Source of the DNA: Saprospiraceae bacterium
GTDB lineage: Bacteria > Bacteroidota > Bacteroidia > Chitinophagales > Saprospiraceae
Reading direction: 5' to 3'
Assembly (NCBI GenBank): GCA_013001975.1
Contig: JABDKX010000076.1
Span: 20,399-84,398 of the forward strand
Length of the DNA stretch: 64,000 bases
In this document: piece after piece, positions 18,506-28,394 of the stretch
How the letters are laid out: each line of letters begins with the position of its first letter
Numbering within the stretch: the stretch's first letter is position 1
Made by a program: the position numbers and the translations under genes
The notes under the pieces: model-generated
What the model was told of the DNA's origin: nothing
The model's input: only the letters and a program-made list of their open reading frames with translations
The model's database searches: none

Positions 18506-18982
18506 TTATTCCTCCTCGTCTATTGAAATTGGCTCAATCATTGGCAATTCCATCAAAAGAGATTCTTCGGTACTGATTGACATCATACCAAGAAATCCTC
18601 CTGAAGCTTTAGCTACATGCTTAGCGAAAGATTTGTATGAATGATACAACTCATATGCCACCGTGTTATCAAGACATGGCAAAATAGCATTGACTTGTTC
18701 TAGTTTTCCAGACAACATAGCTGTGGCTTCATTTTTATCTTCTGGTAAGTTTTTCATCAACCCATCTAAGGTGTCAGAGAATTCTTTTCCTACTTCTTCG
18801 TAAAATGCATTTAAAAATGAAGGATTGTTATAAGATCGAATTTTGGTCAATTTTTGAGCCCATTCTGTTTCCCTTTCATCGATTTTTCCATCTGCATTTG
18901 CAATTATTAGGGTTATCCAAGCAATAGCATCTTTTAGTATCCCAAATTCTTGATCGTTTAATGCTTCAAAACCTTGTGTCAT
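18506..18982 (-). CDS. TerB-like domain protein
   Basis: A 158-residue helical protein. The N-terminal half contains ADGKIDERETEWAQKL (about 29-44), an acidic loop typical of TerB-like folds, which chelate metals through acidic residues. The C-terminus ends in an acidic tail (PISIDEEE). No signal peptide, so cytoplasmic. Function unknown; TerB-like domains are found in stress-response and membrane-associated modules, but no other ter genes are near. Single gene with its own terminator. Confidence 0.7.
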   Translation of the reverse strand: MTQGFEALNDQEFGILKDAIAWITLIIANADGKIDERETEWAQKLTKIRSYNNPSFLNAFYEEVGKEFSDTLDGLMKNLPEDKNEATAMLSGKLEQVNAILPCLDNTVAYELYHSYKSFAKHVAKASGGFLGMMSISTEESLLMELPMIEPISIDEEE

Positions 18983-19041
18983 AATTATTTAAAATAATTT
19001 AAGCCAATTTTGATATCGGCAAAGTGAATAATAATGTAAAA

Positions 19042-21321
19042 TTAATAATTTAATCTGAGTCCGATAGAGGGTATTATAGGTAGTTGATTGACACGCTCAA
19101 ATCTTACTCTGTCGAAGTAAAATATATTATCGCGATCATAAGCATTTGTTACACTTACCACGGCTTCAACATTAAGATTATCAGTCATTTCAAAAGTCTT
19201 TTGAATTGAAGCGTCTAATCTGTGATAATATGGCAACCTTCCACCATTTCTTGTATCTGAGTATATAATACCGACATTATCTGGATTTGATGTGATGTAA
19301 TCGCTGCCAGGGCCTTGTTCAAGATTTAACTGATTGAAGAAGGCTTGAGTTTTAGTAAAAGGAAATCCTGAACCAAAATTCCATCTAATACTGGCTTGCC
19401 AATCCATATTTTGACCAAAACTATATGTGGTTAAAAAATTAATATTATGTCTTCGATCATAGATGGTAGGAAATTCTTGCTCACCGTCAAATCTGTCTAC
19501 AAATCCCAACGTATAAGTTGCCCAAACATAAAACGAAGGTGTTTCAAATTTAGCTGAAAAATCGACACCATAAGCTTGTCCCTCCTCCGTAGAATAATCA
19601 GACTGCAAGTTGCTGGTTTTATTTCTATTGACAACAATCAACTGAGGAAAGTCCTTTATATATCCTTCTACATTTAATTGTAAATGATCGGAAATATCTT
19701 GTTCAACACCCAAAATTAAATGACGAGACTTCTGTAGTTTAGAACTTACTCTTTCCCCTTCAAAATTGTTAAATTGAGATTCTGGACCGGATAGAAATCC
19801 AGTAAATAAACTGACAACATCTCTTTCATTAGATGTGCTGATAACATTCTGTGTATAAAATCCAGCTGCCGCTTTCACCCTCGTTCTTTCAGATACATTC
19901 CACTTCAATCCCAATCGTGGCTCTAATGAAATTTCACCTAACGAAGCATAAAACTGAGTTCTTAAACCAGGCTCAAAAACCAACTTTTCCCATGACTTTC
20001 TAAACTTTAAAAAGCCTGACATTTCTGTTGTATTTTGAAATTGGTTCAATCCCAAACCAAATGGATTAACAAAATTAAACTCAGTTCGGATACTCTTTAT
20101 TTCTAATCCATATTTAAGAGCGAATGAATTACCAAAGTAATTGAAATCTAATCCGAGTAAATATTCTCTGATTAAAGATGAACGAGGATCATCATCTCCT
20201 TCAATAATTGATACATCATATTTTGAATACCCTACTATCCCGTTTAACGTTAAAGAACTGGCATTAGGTAAGAGGTCAAAGGTCATACCACCACCTTCAT
20301 TACTCCAATCCACTCTTGACACAAGTGGATTATCAAATGTGTCATCAAATTTAAATCCAAAGAAATTAAATTTACTTCCGTTTTGTGTCACAAAAGACAG
20401 CTTACCGTAAGTATCTGAAAAACCAAATGGTAAACCTATAGTATCATTTACAGAAGCATATGAATAAATTTCTTTTGAAGTATTCTCAATGATCGATTGC
20501 TTCGTTGATAATACAAAAGAAATACTTCCACTATCATCTTTCAATTTAACTAGTGGTCCTTCGAATAATCCTTTCACCATAAATGGACTAGCAGATAATT
20601 GCCCCCCAAATCTCTTTTTATTGCCTTCTCGAGTAGAGATATCAATAATAGCGGAAATCCTACCGCCATATTCTGCATTAAAACCGCCTGTCAAGACATC
20701 TACGTTTCTGATGAGCTCAGTTTCAAATGTTGAGTAAAATCCAATTGAATGAAATGGATTATATATCGTCAATCCATCTAAAAGTATTTTATTTTGAACT
20801 GGTGATCCACCTCGTATGTAAACTTGTCCTCCTTGATCTCCAGTTGATATGATCCCAGGTAAAACCTGCAAGTACTGCAAGATATCTGCATCGCCACCAG
20901 TTGATGGCAAGGCTTTAATCTGTTTTTGACTTACTCTTAATTTTGAAACACGCACCTCTGTTCTGGCTTGTTCTCTATCACCAGAAATATTTATGACCCC
21001 TAAGTTAATGCCTCCAGAAGTCATGTTTATTTTGTAGTAATTTATCTTCGGTGATTTAAATTCAACTTGCGTTGTATTGTCTTCGTATCCAATATAACTG
21101 ACTTTTAAATCATAGTTTCCTAGAGGAATTCCTGCCAGAGTAAACAGACCATTTTCATCAGTATTTGTTCCATATGTTGTGCCATCCAAAACTACATTTG
21201 CAAAAATGACAGGCTCACCTGATTTTTGATCATAAACATGCCCACGAATACTTCCTTCTTGTGAGAAAAGTGAAAAAGAAACAAAAAAGAAAAGGATAGA
21301 AAGATTAAAGATTTTACTCAT
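19042..21321 (-). CDS. TonB-dependent receptor with carboxypeptidase-regulatory-like N-domain
   Basis: A 759-residue outer-membrane receptor: signal peptide to about residue 20 (FSLFSQEG), a CarboxypepD_reg-like beta domain (residues about 23-105, SIRGHVYDQKSGEPVIFANV onward), plug domain (about 125-230 with YIRGGSPVQNKILLDGLTIY) and a barrel ending in PSIGLRLNY with a terminal aromatic residue. It imports a substrate using TonB energy. No SusD, DUF4249, or siderophore gene flanks it, so the substrate is not predictable. The barrel is on the short side for SusC-like receptors, so it belongs to the general TonB-receptor group. Preceded by a -7 promoter match. Confidence 0.9.
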   Translation of the reverse strand: MSKIFNLSILFFFVSFSLFSQEGSIRGHVYDQKSGEPVIFANVVLDGTTYGTNTDENGLFTLAGIPLGNYDLKVSYIGYEDNTTQVEFKSPKINYYKINMTSGGINLGVINISGDREQARTEVRVSKLRVSQKQIKALPSTGGDADILQYLQVLPGIISTGDQGGQVYIRGGSPVQNKILLDGLTIYNPFHSIGFYSTFETELIRNVDVLTGGFNAEYGGRISAIIDISTREGNKKRFGGQLSASPFMVKGLFEGPLVKLKDDSGSISFVLSTKQSIIENTSKEIYSYASVNDTIGLPFGFSDTYGKLSFVTQNGSKFNFFGFKFDDTFDNPLVSRVDWSNEGGGMTFDLLPNASSLTLNGIVGYSKYDVSIIEGDDDPRSSLIREYLLGLDFNYFGNSFALKYGLEIKSIRTEFNFVNPFGLGLNQFQNTTEMSGFLKFRKSWEKLVFEPGLRTQFYASLGEISLEPRLGLKWNVSERTRVKAAAGFYTQNVISTSNERDVVSLFTGFLSGPESQFNNFEGERVSSKLQKSRHLILGVEQDISDHLQLNVEGYIKDFPQLIVVNRNKTSNLQSDYSTEEGQAYGVDFSAKFETPSFYVWATYTLGFVDRFDGEQEFPTIYDRRHNINFLTTYSFGQNMDWQASIRWNFGSGFPFTKTQAFFNQLNLEQGPGSDYITSNPDNVGIIYSDTRNGGRLPYYHRLDASIQKTFEMTDNLNVEAVVSVTNAYDRDNIFYFDRVRFERVNQLPIIPSIGLRLNY

Positions 21322-21368
21322 TGCCTCAGCTCAATTATACAATATTTAAATTCAATACGAAATTTCGC

Positions 21369-21376
21369 CAAAAGTA
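21369..21376 (-). promoter_or_regulatory. Candidate -7 promoter element for the TonB receptor
   Basis: On the minus strand this reads TACTTTTG, a perfect TAnnTTTG match, 48 bases before the receptor ATG. A partial -33 element (TTTAG) lies about 16-19 bases further upstream. The implied leader is about 40 nt. Confidence 0.5.
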
Positions 21377-21505
21377 CACATAATACTTATCTAAACGATC
21401 TAATTGAATTACTTCTTACAAGACATTTTGGAATAAATTATGAATTAAACACCAGATCTTATAGCTATTGCGTTTAATCTCAATATCAAATCTGGATATA
21501 TTCAA

Positions 21506-21961
21506 TTACATATCTCTCAGAGACTCAAAAAATACGATTAAACGTTTCCTGTCTTCATCAGTCAACTTAGCCTCTTTATGCGCCCAAGTGTAGCTTTTAA
21601 TGGGCATTCTCTCTTGTTCCAACACTTCAATACATTCATCAATTTTATGTCTCCTTTTCGGGGCATCATACGCTTGCCAGACAGAAAAATTTAAGTGTTG
21701 AAGTCCACCTTTAATATGGCCTTTGATCCACCAAGATATTGGTTCGATATTGGTATACCAAGGATATTTTGAACTGTGCGAATGACAGTCGACACAAGAA
21801 TATTTTAACATGGTATTGACATCCTCGGGAACTTGAACAGTTGAGAAAAAATCTAATTTTTCATCTATTGGAGGGTTGGTTTTATCGATACTAAAAACCT
21901 GCATCACAACAAGGATTATTAATAAACCAACAAGTATATTTTTAAGATTAAGCTTTTTCAA
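21506..21961 (-). CDS. Haem-binding domain protein with CxxCH motif
   Basis: A 151-residue protein with an N-terminal membrane anchor (ILVGLLIILVVMQVFS, about 9-24) and a single c-type haem site CVDCH (about residues 55-59) followed by SHSSKYPWYTNIEPISWWI, the signature of the short haem_bd family often found beside cytochromes. It should sit in the periplasm, anchored by its N-terminus. The first start codon in frame is TTG at 21959-21961; the next is an ATG inside the membrane segment, so TTG is the better choice. Last gene of the operon that begins at 24614. Confidence 0.85.
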   Translation of the reverse strand: MKKLNLKNILVGLLIILVVMQVFSIDKTNPPIDEKLDFFSTVQVPEDVNTMLKYSCVDCHSHSSKYPWYTNIEPISWWIKGHIKGGLQHLNFSVWQAYDAPKRRHKIDECIEVLEQERMPIKSYTWAHKEAKLTDEDRKRLIVFFESLRDM

Positions 21962-22013
21962 AAGTAATTTTTAAGCAAGTTAAGAAAAATTAAAAGGAGA
22001 TCAAATTAGAGGT

Positions 22014-22769
22014 TTAATCTATAATATCTTTCAAGAAAGGAAGTTCATTTCTATATGCGTCTTGTTCAGATTTAATAATATCAGAGTTGATCAATCCCTC
22101 AGCACCATTTATTGACTCAAGAGTCTTCCCTGTAAAATCGTGAATAGTCGACCACCCTTGATATGTATTGTGCCAAGCATCTTCACCAATGCAATTTGAT
22201 CCTATCACAAAAGATTGGTTTTCAATTGCGCGCGCTTTCAATAATGTTTTCCACGCTTCAATGCGCTTGTCTGGCCAATTTGCAGAATAGATTAACAGAT
22301 CATAGTTTGTTTTATTTCTACTCCATATAGGAAATCTAAGATCATAACAAATGTTAATCGAAATTTTCCATCCTTTATATTCAAAAATACCTTTGTTGTG
22401 TCCTTTTGTAAAATACCGATCCTCTCCAGCATATGTAAACAAATGCCTCTTATCATAAGTGGCTATAATCTCTCCATCTGCAATGGCATATGAGCGATTA
22501 TAATAATGTCCATTTTCATTTACAATTAAAGAACCAATTACCAAAGCTGATTTTTCAACACTCCATTTTTTCATGGCGTTAATACCCAAACTGGTTTTTA
22601 CTTTGAACAAATGCGCTTTCATTGTAAATCCAGTTGTCCACATTTCTGGTAAGACGATAATATCAGTTTTTGAAGATTGGGCTATTAGGTGATGACAGTG
22701 CTCAACATTTAATTCTGGCTGGTGCCATGTTAGTTTTGGTTGAACGGATGTTACGGTAATTTTATCCAT
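22014..22769 (-). CDS. Omega-amidase / nitrilase-superfamily amidohydrolase
   Basis: A 251-residue nitrilase-superfamily enzyme. The catalytic triad is E42 (LPEMWTTGF), K107 (DKRHLFTY) and C141 (INICYDLRFPIW). Length and the CYDLRFP box match the YafV / omega-amidase branch, which hydrolyses alpha-ketoglutaramate or alpha-ketosuccinamate. No signal peptide. It begins 11 bases after the GWxTD gene and ends 52 bases before the haem-binding gene; the shared operon with a secreted GWxTD protein has no obvious metabolic logic. Confidence 0.9.
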   Translation of the reverse strand: MDKITVTSVQPKLTWHQPELNVEHCHHLIAQSSKTDIIVLPEMWTTGFTMKAHLFKVKTSLGINAMKKWSVEKSALVIGSLIVNENGHYYNRSYAIADGEIIATYDKRHLFTYAGEDRYFTKGHNKGIFEYKGWKISINICYDLRFPIWSRNKTNYDLLIYSANWPDKRIEAWKTLLKARAIENQSFVIGSNCIGEDAWHNTYQGWSTIHDFTGKTLESINGAEGLINSDIIKSEQDAYRNELPFLKDIID

Positions 22770-22780
22770 ATTATAAATGG

Positions 22781-24241
22781 CTAGTAGTCATCAAATATTT
22801 TTCTTGCATTTCTATTAAAACCATCCGGCATATTGCGAGAGTCTATAAAATTATTTGGTTGATCCTGATAGGCGTCACTATACAATTCTAATTCCCAACG
22901 AGGATTGTTTCTTTCTCCGCGACATGTTGAATGCAACAATATAAAATCATTAGTCACCAAAGATGGATTATAGAATAAGAATCGAACGTTCGTTTGTTGC
23001 GTTTCTGCCAAATAGTTGTAAATCCATATCTCATATGGTGGTGCAGTAGGCTCATCCTCAACAAAAATGACGTCATCTGGTTTCCCATATTTTAAAAAGT
23101 AATATCCTCTGTGTGTTTCAAAACCATGACCAACATTGTTAGCATAAGTAATATCTACAGCTTTTGCAACAGTCATATATTGCTCGTATATCTTCTTCAT
23201 ATTATCTGTAGAAAATGAAGACCAAAAATTATATAAGAAATAGCGCTTTGGCAAAAGGTCTTCATTTCTTATAATTTGATTGATCAAGTCACTTCTTAAA
23301 TTTCCTACTCGAGGAAAAATAGCCTTCAATCCATAATTCAACTCATCGCCATCAAGCATATGAACAAAAGATGTTTCAAATGCTTTGTCTCCTTTGAAAT
23401 TTTGACGATAATCTTCTACTGGATTATAAATGGCAAAATGGGCAAAATCTGAAGACACAAGCGACCTGTCTTTTTTATTAATTTCAAAATGCAATTTATA
23501 ATTACCACTCTTTAACTCGCTGACATCAAATTCAATTAACAACGGTTCGAAAGCTTTGGGTTCAATTTTTTTATAACCAGTTTTGGAATATGCTTCAAAT
23601 CCTGACTTATCGAGATTTTCAACAAAATATTTTATAAAATAAGTATCATCAAAAGATAATTCAGCATCATATATTTCTGTATAAAAAATCAAAGTTTCGA
23701 TATTATGATCCAGTAAGTTGTAAGCCAAAGGTTCAAACTTAAATGATGCCTTTTGGAAAGGGAGGCTTGTTTCCAGTGTCCCGACTTCAGTTAGAAATAA
23801 TAAGCTTGAATTAGATACTTTAGTCTTTGAAAAGTTTACTTCAATTTCTTTATCAAAGTTAAACGTATCCAATGGATTATTGAGATCTATGAATTGTAAT
23901 TTAAGATTGTAGAGACCATCTTCAATCGCAAATCTTTTCATATCCCAATAATCAACTTGCTCTTCTAAAGATGGACTTTGAATGTTATATTTTTCCGCAA
24001 CAACAATTTGATCATCTTTTGAAATTAATACAAGGTACTCAAGGTTTGAAATGATGAGACTACTATCAACCTTCTGACTTATCCATTGTACTGATTCGGC
24101 ATTAATGCGATTATATATCTCGATGTACGGATTAGAATTGTTTTTATAAATAGAAGTTGAAACACTTACTTCAAGTGAAAATAAGTTAAGACTGAGAAAT
24201 GTAAACACGATGCAAAATAGAATGCATTTTGAATTATTCAT
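22781..24241 (-). CDS. GWxTD domain-containing protein
   Basis: A 486-residue exported protein with an N-terminal signal peptide (FCIVFTFLSLNLFSLEVS). The last 200 residues form a GWxTD-type domain, recognised by RYFLYNFWSSFSTDN (about 355-369), the helix KIYEQYMTVAKAVD and the strongly conserved RGYYFLKYGKPDDV (about 402-415). The name-giving GWxTD stretch is replaced here by divergent residues. The domain is frequent in Bacteroidota secreted proteins; its function is unknown. It overlaps the upstream lipoprotein gene by eight bases. Confidence 0.8.
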   Translation of the reverse strand: MNNSKCILFCIVFTFLSLNLFSLEVSVSTSIYKNNSNPYIEIYNRINAESVQWISQKVDSSLIISNLEYLVLISKDDQIVVAEKYNIQSPSLEEQVDYWDMKRFAIEDGLYNLKLQFIDLNNPLDTFNFDKEIEVNFSKTKVSNSSLLFLTEVGTLETSLPFQKASFKFEPLAYNLLDHNIETLIFYTEIYDAELSFDDTYFIKYFVENLDKSGFEAYSKTGYKKIEPKAFEPLLIEFDVSELKSGNYKLHFEINKKDRSLVSSDFAHFAIYNPVEDYRQNFKGDKAFETSFVHMLDGDELNYGLKAIFPRVGNLRSDLINQIIRNEDLLPKRYFLYNFWSSFSTDNMKKIYEQYMTVAKAVDITYANNVGHGFETHRGYYFLKYGKPDDVIFVEDEPTAPPYEIWIYNYLAETQQTNVRFLFYNPSLVTNDFILLHSTCRGERNNPRWELELYSDAYQDQPNNFIDSRNMPDGFNRNARKIFDDY

Positions 24242-24614
24242 TCGATTCTTTTTTTACAGAAGTAAATTTGAAATCAAAGTTTTTAATTTCTGTTTTCAAA
24301 ATCAATGTGTCTGTAGTCAAAAATCGGACAGTAAATACAGATTTCTCTGGGTTCATGACACTTATTTTTCTGCCATCGAAAGAATATGGAAAGGCCTTGG
24401 AGCCATTTAAAAAATTACAAGAAAATGTAGTATCGGTAATATAAAACTCTGAATTGGCTAAAGATTTGGCAATCCTATTATTTCTAGTTGATTCAAGAAC
24501 TGTCCAATCACCAATCATATGTTCAACTATCGAAGCCTTTTTAGCTGGATCTATATCTGTTTTACATGATTGGAAGCCAAAAAACAAAACAAAAAAGCAA
24601 AATATTATTCTCAC
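24234..24614 (-). CDS. Small lipoprotein with lipocalin-like look
   Basis: A 126-residue protein with a lipoprotein signal: lipobox FQSC ending at C17. The mature part looks like a small beta barrel, with GDWTVLESTRNNRIA and ISVMNPEKSVFTVRFL. The GDWTVLES stretch recalls lipocalin-like domains, but this is only resemblance. First gene of the four-gene operon with GWxTD, omega-amidase and the haem-binding protein; its stop overlaps the GWxTD start (eight bases). Confidence 0.7.
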   Translation of the reverse strand: MRIIFCFFVLFFGFQSCKTDIDPAKKASIVEHMIGDWTVLESTRNNRIAKSLANSEFYITDTTFSCNFLNGSKAFPYSFDGRKISVMNPEKSVFTVRFLTTDTLILKTEIKNFDFKFTSVKKESNE

Positions 24615-24710
24615 TATTTCTTATTTATATCAAGTCATAAATTTACTATAATTAAAGTTATCTTCTTATCTATGCTGACAGAATAACATTAAAAAAAAAC
24701 ATAACTCATT

Positions 24711-25571
24711 ATGAAGAAGTTCGTTTTCATAACAGGTGTTTCATCTGGTATTGGACTGGATGCCACAAAAGCTTTGCTTTCAGAAGGATATGCTGTCATT
24801 GGCACAGTTCGAAGTGTTGAGGATAAGGTCCGATTAGAATCAGAATTTAAAGATGATTTTAAAGCTGTCATTTGTGACATAACAGATGACATTGGCTTAA
24901 CGAAATCAATAAATCAAGTAAAAGAATATCTAGGAGATAGATCATTGTTTGGATTAATTAACAATGCAGGCATTGTCAAAGCTGGACCTTTAAATATGAT
25001 TTCTGATGATGACTTCAGTTATCAAATGGAAGTTAATTTGATCGCTACTAGAAAAGTGACGAATAAGATAATTCCGATGTTGAAATCAAATAAGAATTTG
25101 AAGCCGCGAATAATATTTATAAGCTCCATTTCTGGTGTCTTTGCTGCACCATTTAATGGTCCTTATTGTATTTCTAAGCATGCACTCGAATGCATGATAG
25201 ATATTTATCGACGAGAACTAAAATATCTGGGTATTCAAGTTATCGGCATCCAACCTGGGCCAATAAAGACGGAAATATGGCGAAAATCTCTTGGCTCCCT
25301 CAACCAATATTTAGGTGGGCCATATGATAAGATGCTTAAGAATGCGGATCATATAATTAAAAGCACAGAAAAAGCTGCATTAGATGTAGAGGTTATCAGT
25401 CAAAAAATACTCAAAGTGATGAAAATGGAACATCCATCCCATAGGTATATGATACGCAAAGGCAAAGCTTTGTTTAAGCTGATATCGTATTACACCCCAA
25501 AGCATTGGGTAGATAAATTGATTTGGAAAAACTTGGAAAAAGAGAATCCGAAGAACTACAGACCAGTTTAA
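24711..25571 (+). CDS. Classical short-chain dehydrogenase/reductase
   Basis: A 286-residue classical SDR. Cofactor motif TGVSSGIG (about residues 8-15), the structural NNAG motif (about 84-87), a catalytic serine in SSISGVF, and the Y152-xxx-K156 pair in YCISKHALE. Members of this length act on retinoids, steroids or long-chain substrates; the substrate is unknown. It converges on rplS, with stop codons overlapping in a shared TTAA. No neighbouring gene shares its strand. Confidence 0.9.
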   Translation: MKKFVFITGVSSGIGLDATKALLSEGYAVIGTVRSVEDKVRLESEFKDDFKAVICDITDDIGLTKSINQVKEYLGDRSLFGLINNAGIVKAGPLNMISDDDFSYQMEVNLIATRKVTNKIIPMLKSNKNLKPRIIFISSISGVFAAPFNGPYCISKHALECMIDIYRRELKYLGIQVIGIQPGPIKTEIWRKSLGSLNQYLGGPYDKMLKNADHIIKSTEKAALDVEVISQKILKVMKMEHPSHRYMIRKGKALFKLISYYTPKHWVDKLIWKNLEKENPKNYRPV

Positions 25572-25927
25572 GACTTTTTAGAATAAGATCTTTCCTTGAT
25601 TTTGGCTTTTTTACCAACAAGCTCTCTTAAGTAGTATAGTTTTGCTCTTCTTACTTTACCTCTTTTTAAAATCTTGATTTCATCAAGAATAGGAGAAGAG
25701 AAAGGGAAGATTCTTTCTACACCTACACCATTTGACATTTTTCTAATTGTAAATGTCTTTGTAGCACCTACGCCATTTATTTGGATGACATTGCCTTTAA
25801 AAGTTTGAATTCTTTCCTTCGCACCTTCAATAATTTTATATGAAACAGCAATGTTATCACCTGGTCTAAAATCAGGTATATTTTTGTTCTCAGTTAATTG
25901 ATCGTGCACGTAATTAATCAAATCCAT
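25568..25927 (-). CDS. rplS: 50S ribosomal protein L19
   Basis: A 119-residue protein that matches ribosomal protein L19 over its whole length: [20 protein letters not shown] near the start, the central [12 protein letters not shown] motif (about 70-81) and [20 protein letters not shown] at the end. It sits at the interface between the ribosomal subunits. A candidate promoter -7 element is 35 bases upstream. Its stop codon overlaps the convergent SDR stop. Confidence 0.98.
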   Translation of the reverse strand: MDLINYVHDQLTENKNIPDFRPGDNIAVSYKIIEGAKERIQTFKGNVIQINGVGATKTFTIRKMSNGVGVERIFPFSSPILDEIKILKRGKVRRAKLYYLRELVGKKAKIKERSYSKKS

Positions 25928-25961
25928 GGTCAGTATGCTTAAAAATTTTTAAATAGGAGCG

Positions 25962-25969
25962 CAAAGATA
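25962..25969 (-). promoter_or_regulatory. Candidate -7 promoter element for rplS
   Basis: Minus-strand TATCTTTG, a perfect TAnnTTTG match 35 bases before the rplS ATG, implying a leader of roughly 28 nt. No convincing -33 TTTG is visible, so the call rests on the -7 element and on its position. Confidence 0.5.
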
Positions 25970-26090
25970 TATTATTTTGATAATAAATACCCGAATTACA
26001 TACATTTTTTAGAATAATTGTATGTTCTGGGTTGCCGGATCATAAAACTCTCATTTTCATAGCGTTAGGTTGTCAATGTATCTTGATATA

Positions 26091-28394
26091 CTACCTAACA
26101 AGCGTTACATGTCCTTCCAATAGCTTTTTCTCACCTCGTGGATCAACATACGTGGTTTTATAGATATATACGCCTAGCGGCGAATTTGGTCCAGAATTAT
26201 TAATTTGACCATTCCATCCGACATTAGGATCCATCGAGCTAAAGACAACCTCTCCCCATCGGTTATATATGTTCATTGTATAATCCGAAATCGCTACCAA
26301 GTAACCTTTCCCCTTAAATTCATCATTTTTGCCATCACTATTTGGTGTAAATGCATTAGGCATATACAAAGTCGTCAATGGCTTAACATCTATTGTCTTA
26401 ACAATTGTATCAGGACAGCTGGTAACTGGGTGAAAGACAGTCAATTTTACATCATACAATCCTGTATCCGGAAACGAAAAGGTCGGATTCTGAATCAATG
26501 AACTTCCAGCCTCTCCAAATTGCCACTGCCAACCAGCAGCATCAAAGGATAAATCTGTAAACGCAACGTTGTCTGTAAAATTGTTGATTTCATCTGGAGA
26601 AAAAGAAAAATCTGCAATTGGTGAATCAAGTACGCGAATCCATGAATCGAAAGATCTGCTTACTGTACAACCAATGGGAGATGTAATATCAATTGAAACA
26701 GAGTATACTCCAGCATCAGAATATGTATGCGTAGGGCTTATTTCATTGACTGTTGTGCCGTCACCAAAATCCCAAATAACATCATAAGTAGAATCAATTG
26801 GTGTCGATAAATTATCAAAAAAGATATCTGAAGGTAAGCAGCCAACAAAAGTCGTTGGTTCAATGACTATTAATTGAGGGACAGGGAAGTAAGGTACTTC
26901 TTTTTCAATTATGTCTACACATTCATTGGTATCTTCAACTTGAACAGATACCGTCTTTGATCCTGGTTCTGGAAACTGGTATAATGGATTTTGAATAGCA
27001 GACATTTGACCACCACCAAAATCCCACTGAAAATCTATTATACCACCAGGGTCACCTGTTACGGAAAGATCAGTGAAAGAAACTGGTCCTGCTACACATG
27101 TATCGTAATCAAAATTAAAATCAGCCGTGATACTAGGAAATATGTTAACTCTGAAACAAGCTGAATCAGCACATTGTGTTCCTTCATTTAAAATCATCCT
27201 TCCTTCATACTCTCCTATTCCAGGAAAAGTAATATCTACATCTCTTACAGCAGGCCCGCCAACAATATCATCTAATACTGATCCATCAGGATTATAAAAT
27301 GTCCAATGGTATTCAAAAATTTGACTTGGAATTTGGCTGTCATTTATAATTCTAACAACATTTACTCCACAAGAATTAATCTCAAAATTTGTACAGTCAT
27401 CATTTGGGTCAGAAGGCGCCACTTCTTCATAATCAAATTGTGCGATCACATTTGAAACACAAGTGATTATATTAAATTGAAAATCTCTGCGTATCGTACC
27501 AATCAAAACATTATTACGATACTCTTCTGCGCATACACCTACTACATATTGACCAGTTAGCGTTGGAACCCCTGAAATAATACCAGTTAGATTATCAATT
27601 GTTACTACTGGATTACCACCTAAAGGCGCAGCTGCGGTGAAAGGCGGCTTGAAGCTAACATTTTTAAAAGGCGGTGGACATTGACTTGAATTGGGTCTAA
27701 CGCAATCGCAACATCCTAATTGCATTTCTAAATTGGCATCAAATGTACCTCCTGCTTGTGAAGGTGAACAAAAACTGTATCTGATAACATCACCATCAAT
27801 ATCAGTTGCAGAATCATCAAACTCAAAATCTCGATTTGCACACAAAAACAAAGGAGGGAAATCATTAAATTTTGGACTGCTGTTACCTATTTCTTGGGCT
27901 TCTGGTGAAATGGTAATTCTAAATGCTGCTCCAGTATCTCCAGGATCAAAAATATTTGTTATCGAATTATTTCTACAACATCTTTGATAAGCTATTTGAT
28001 AAGACCTGTTAATTACTGGAAAAGTATATTGAAAAGTATAAGTTGTTACTTGTGTCCCAACATTTGTCGGCTCTTGTATACATGGATTATCAATCAAAGG
28101 AATATTCCCTACTGGACCAGGGTTCGCCGTCATTTCATCTATCCAAAACCAAGTGCCTCCTGCATTTTCTTGATATATTCCGAATGCAGCTGGTGCATCA
28201 AATTGAGCCCCTCCACTGAATTGATCTCTGTACATATTAAATTCCAACAAGTAAGTCACTCGCGTTGAATCAGCATTGAAGGAAATAAAAGTATAACTGG
28301 CGTCACCTCCAACAATATGTGCTGCTTGGTTTTCTGTTATACTAATAAATGTGATTAAAAAGAAAGCGTATATTTTAATTTTCATATACTTCAA
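26091..28394 (-). CDS. PKD-domain protein with type B T9SS (gliding-motility-type) C-terminus
   Basis: A 767-residue secreted protein. After a signal peptide and AHIVGGDASYTFI (about 25-37), the body contains PKD-like domains (about residues 415-670, with VIWDFGDGTTV and WQWQFGEAGSS). The last 90 residues are the type B sorting domain: YMPNAFTPNSDGKNDEFKG, YNRWGEVVFSS, LGVYIYK and the ending EGHVTLVR. Such proteins are exported by T9SS and stay on the surface; gliding or adhesion roles are inferred for relatives. The first 400 residues are cysteine-rich and do not match a domain I know. Divergent from the sua5 gene. Confidence 0.9.
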   Translation of the reverse strand: MKYMKIKIYAFFLITFISITENQAAHIVGGDASYTFISFNADSTRVTYLLEFNMYRDQFSGGAQFDAPAAFGIYQENAGGTWFWIDEMTANPGPVGNIPLIDNPCIQEPTNVGTQVTTYTFQYTFPVINRSYQIAYQRCCRNNSITNIFDPGDTGAAFRITISPEAQEIGNSSPKFNDFPPLFLCANRDFEFDDSATDIDGDVIRYSFCSPSQAGGTFDANLEMQLGCCDCVRPNSSQCPPPFKNVSFKPPFTAAAPLGGNPVVTIDNLTGIISGVPTLTGQYVVGVCAEEYRNNVLIGTIRRDFQFNIITCVSNVIAQFDYEEVAPSDPNDDCTNFEINSCGVNVVRIINDSQIPSQIFEYHWTFYNPDGSVLDDIVGGPAVRDVDITFPGIGEYEGRMILNEGTQCADSACFRVNIFPSITADFNFDYDTCVAGPVSFTDLSVTGDPGGIIDFQWDFGGGQMSAIQNPLYQFPEPGSKTVSVQVEDTNECVDIIEKEVPYFPVPQLIVIEPTTFVGCLPSDIFFDNLSTPIDSTYDVIWDFGDGTTVNEISPTHTYSDAGVYSVSIDITSPIGCTVSRSFDSWIRVLDSPIADFSFSPDEINNFTDNVAFTDLSFDAAGWQWQFGEAGSSLIQNPTFSFPDTGLYDVKLTVFHPVTSCPDTIVKTIDVKPLTTLYMPNAFTPNSDGKNDEFKGKGYLVAISDYTMNIYNRWGEVVFSSMDPNVGWNGQINNSGPNSPLGVYIYKTTYVDPRGEKKLLEGHVTLVR

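Noticed and set aside
20141-20737. Open frames on the plus strand inside the TonB receptor gene
   Set aside because: They are shadows of the 759-residue receptor, with no domain, no start context and atypical composition.
26060-26100. Inverted repeat TAGGT...ACCTA at the end of the PKD protein gene
   Set aside because: Short arms with a loop of about 22 bases and no T-run; probably chance.
27691-28268. Two plus-strand open frames of about 95 residues inside the PKD protein gene
   Set aside because: Antisense shadows of a clearly coding frame with PKD and sorting domains; no independent motif.
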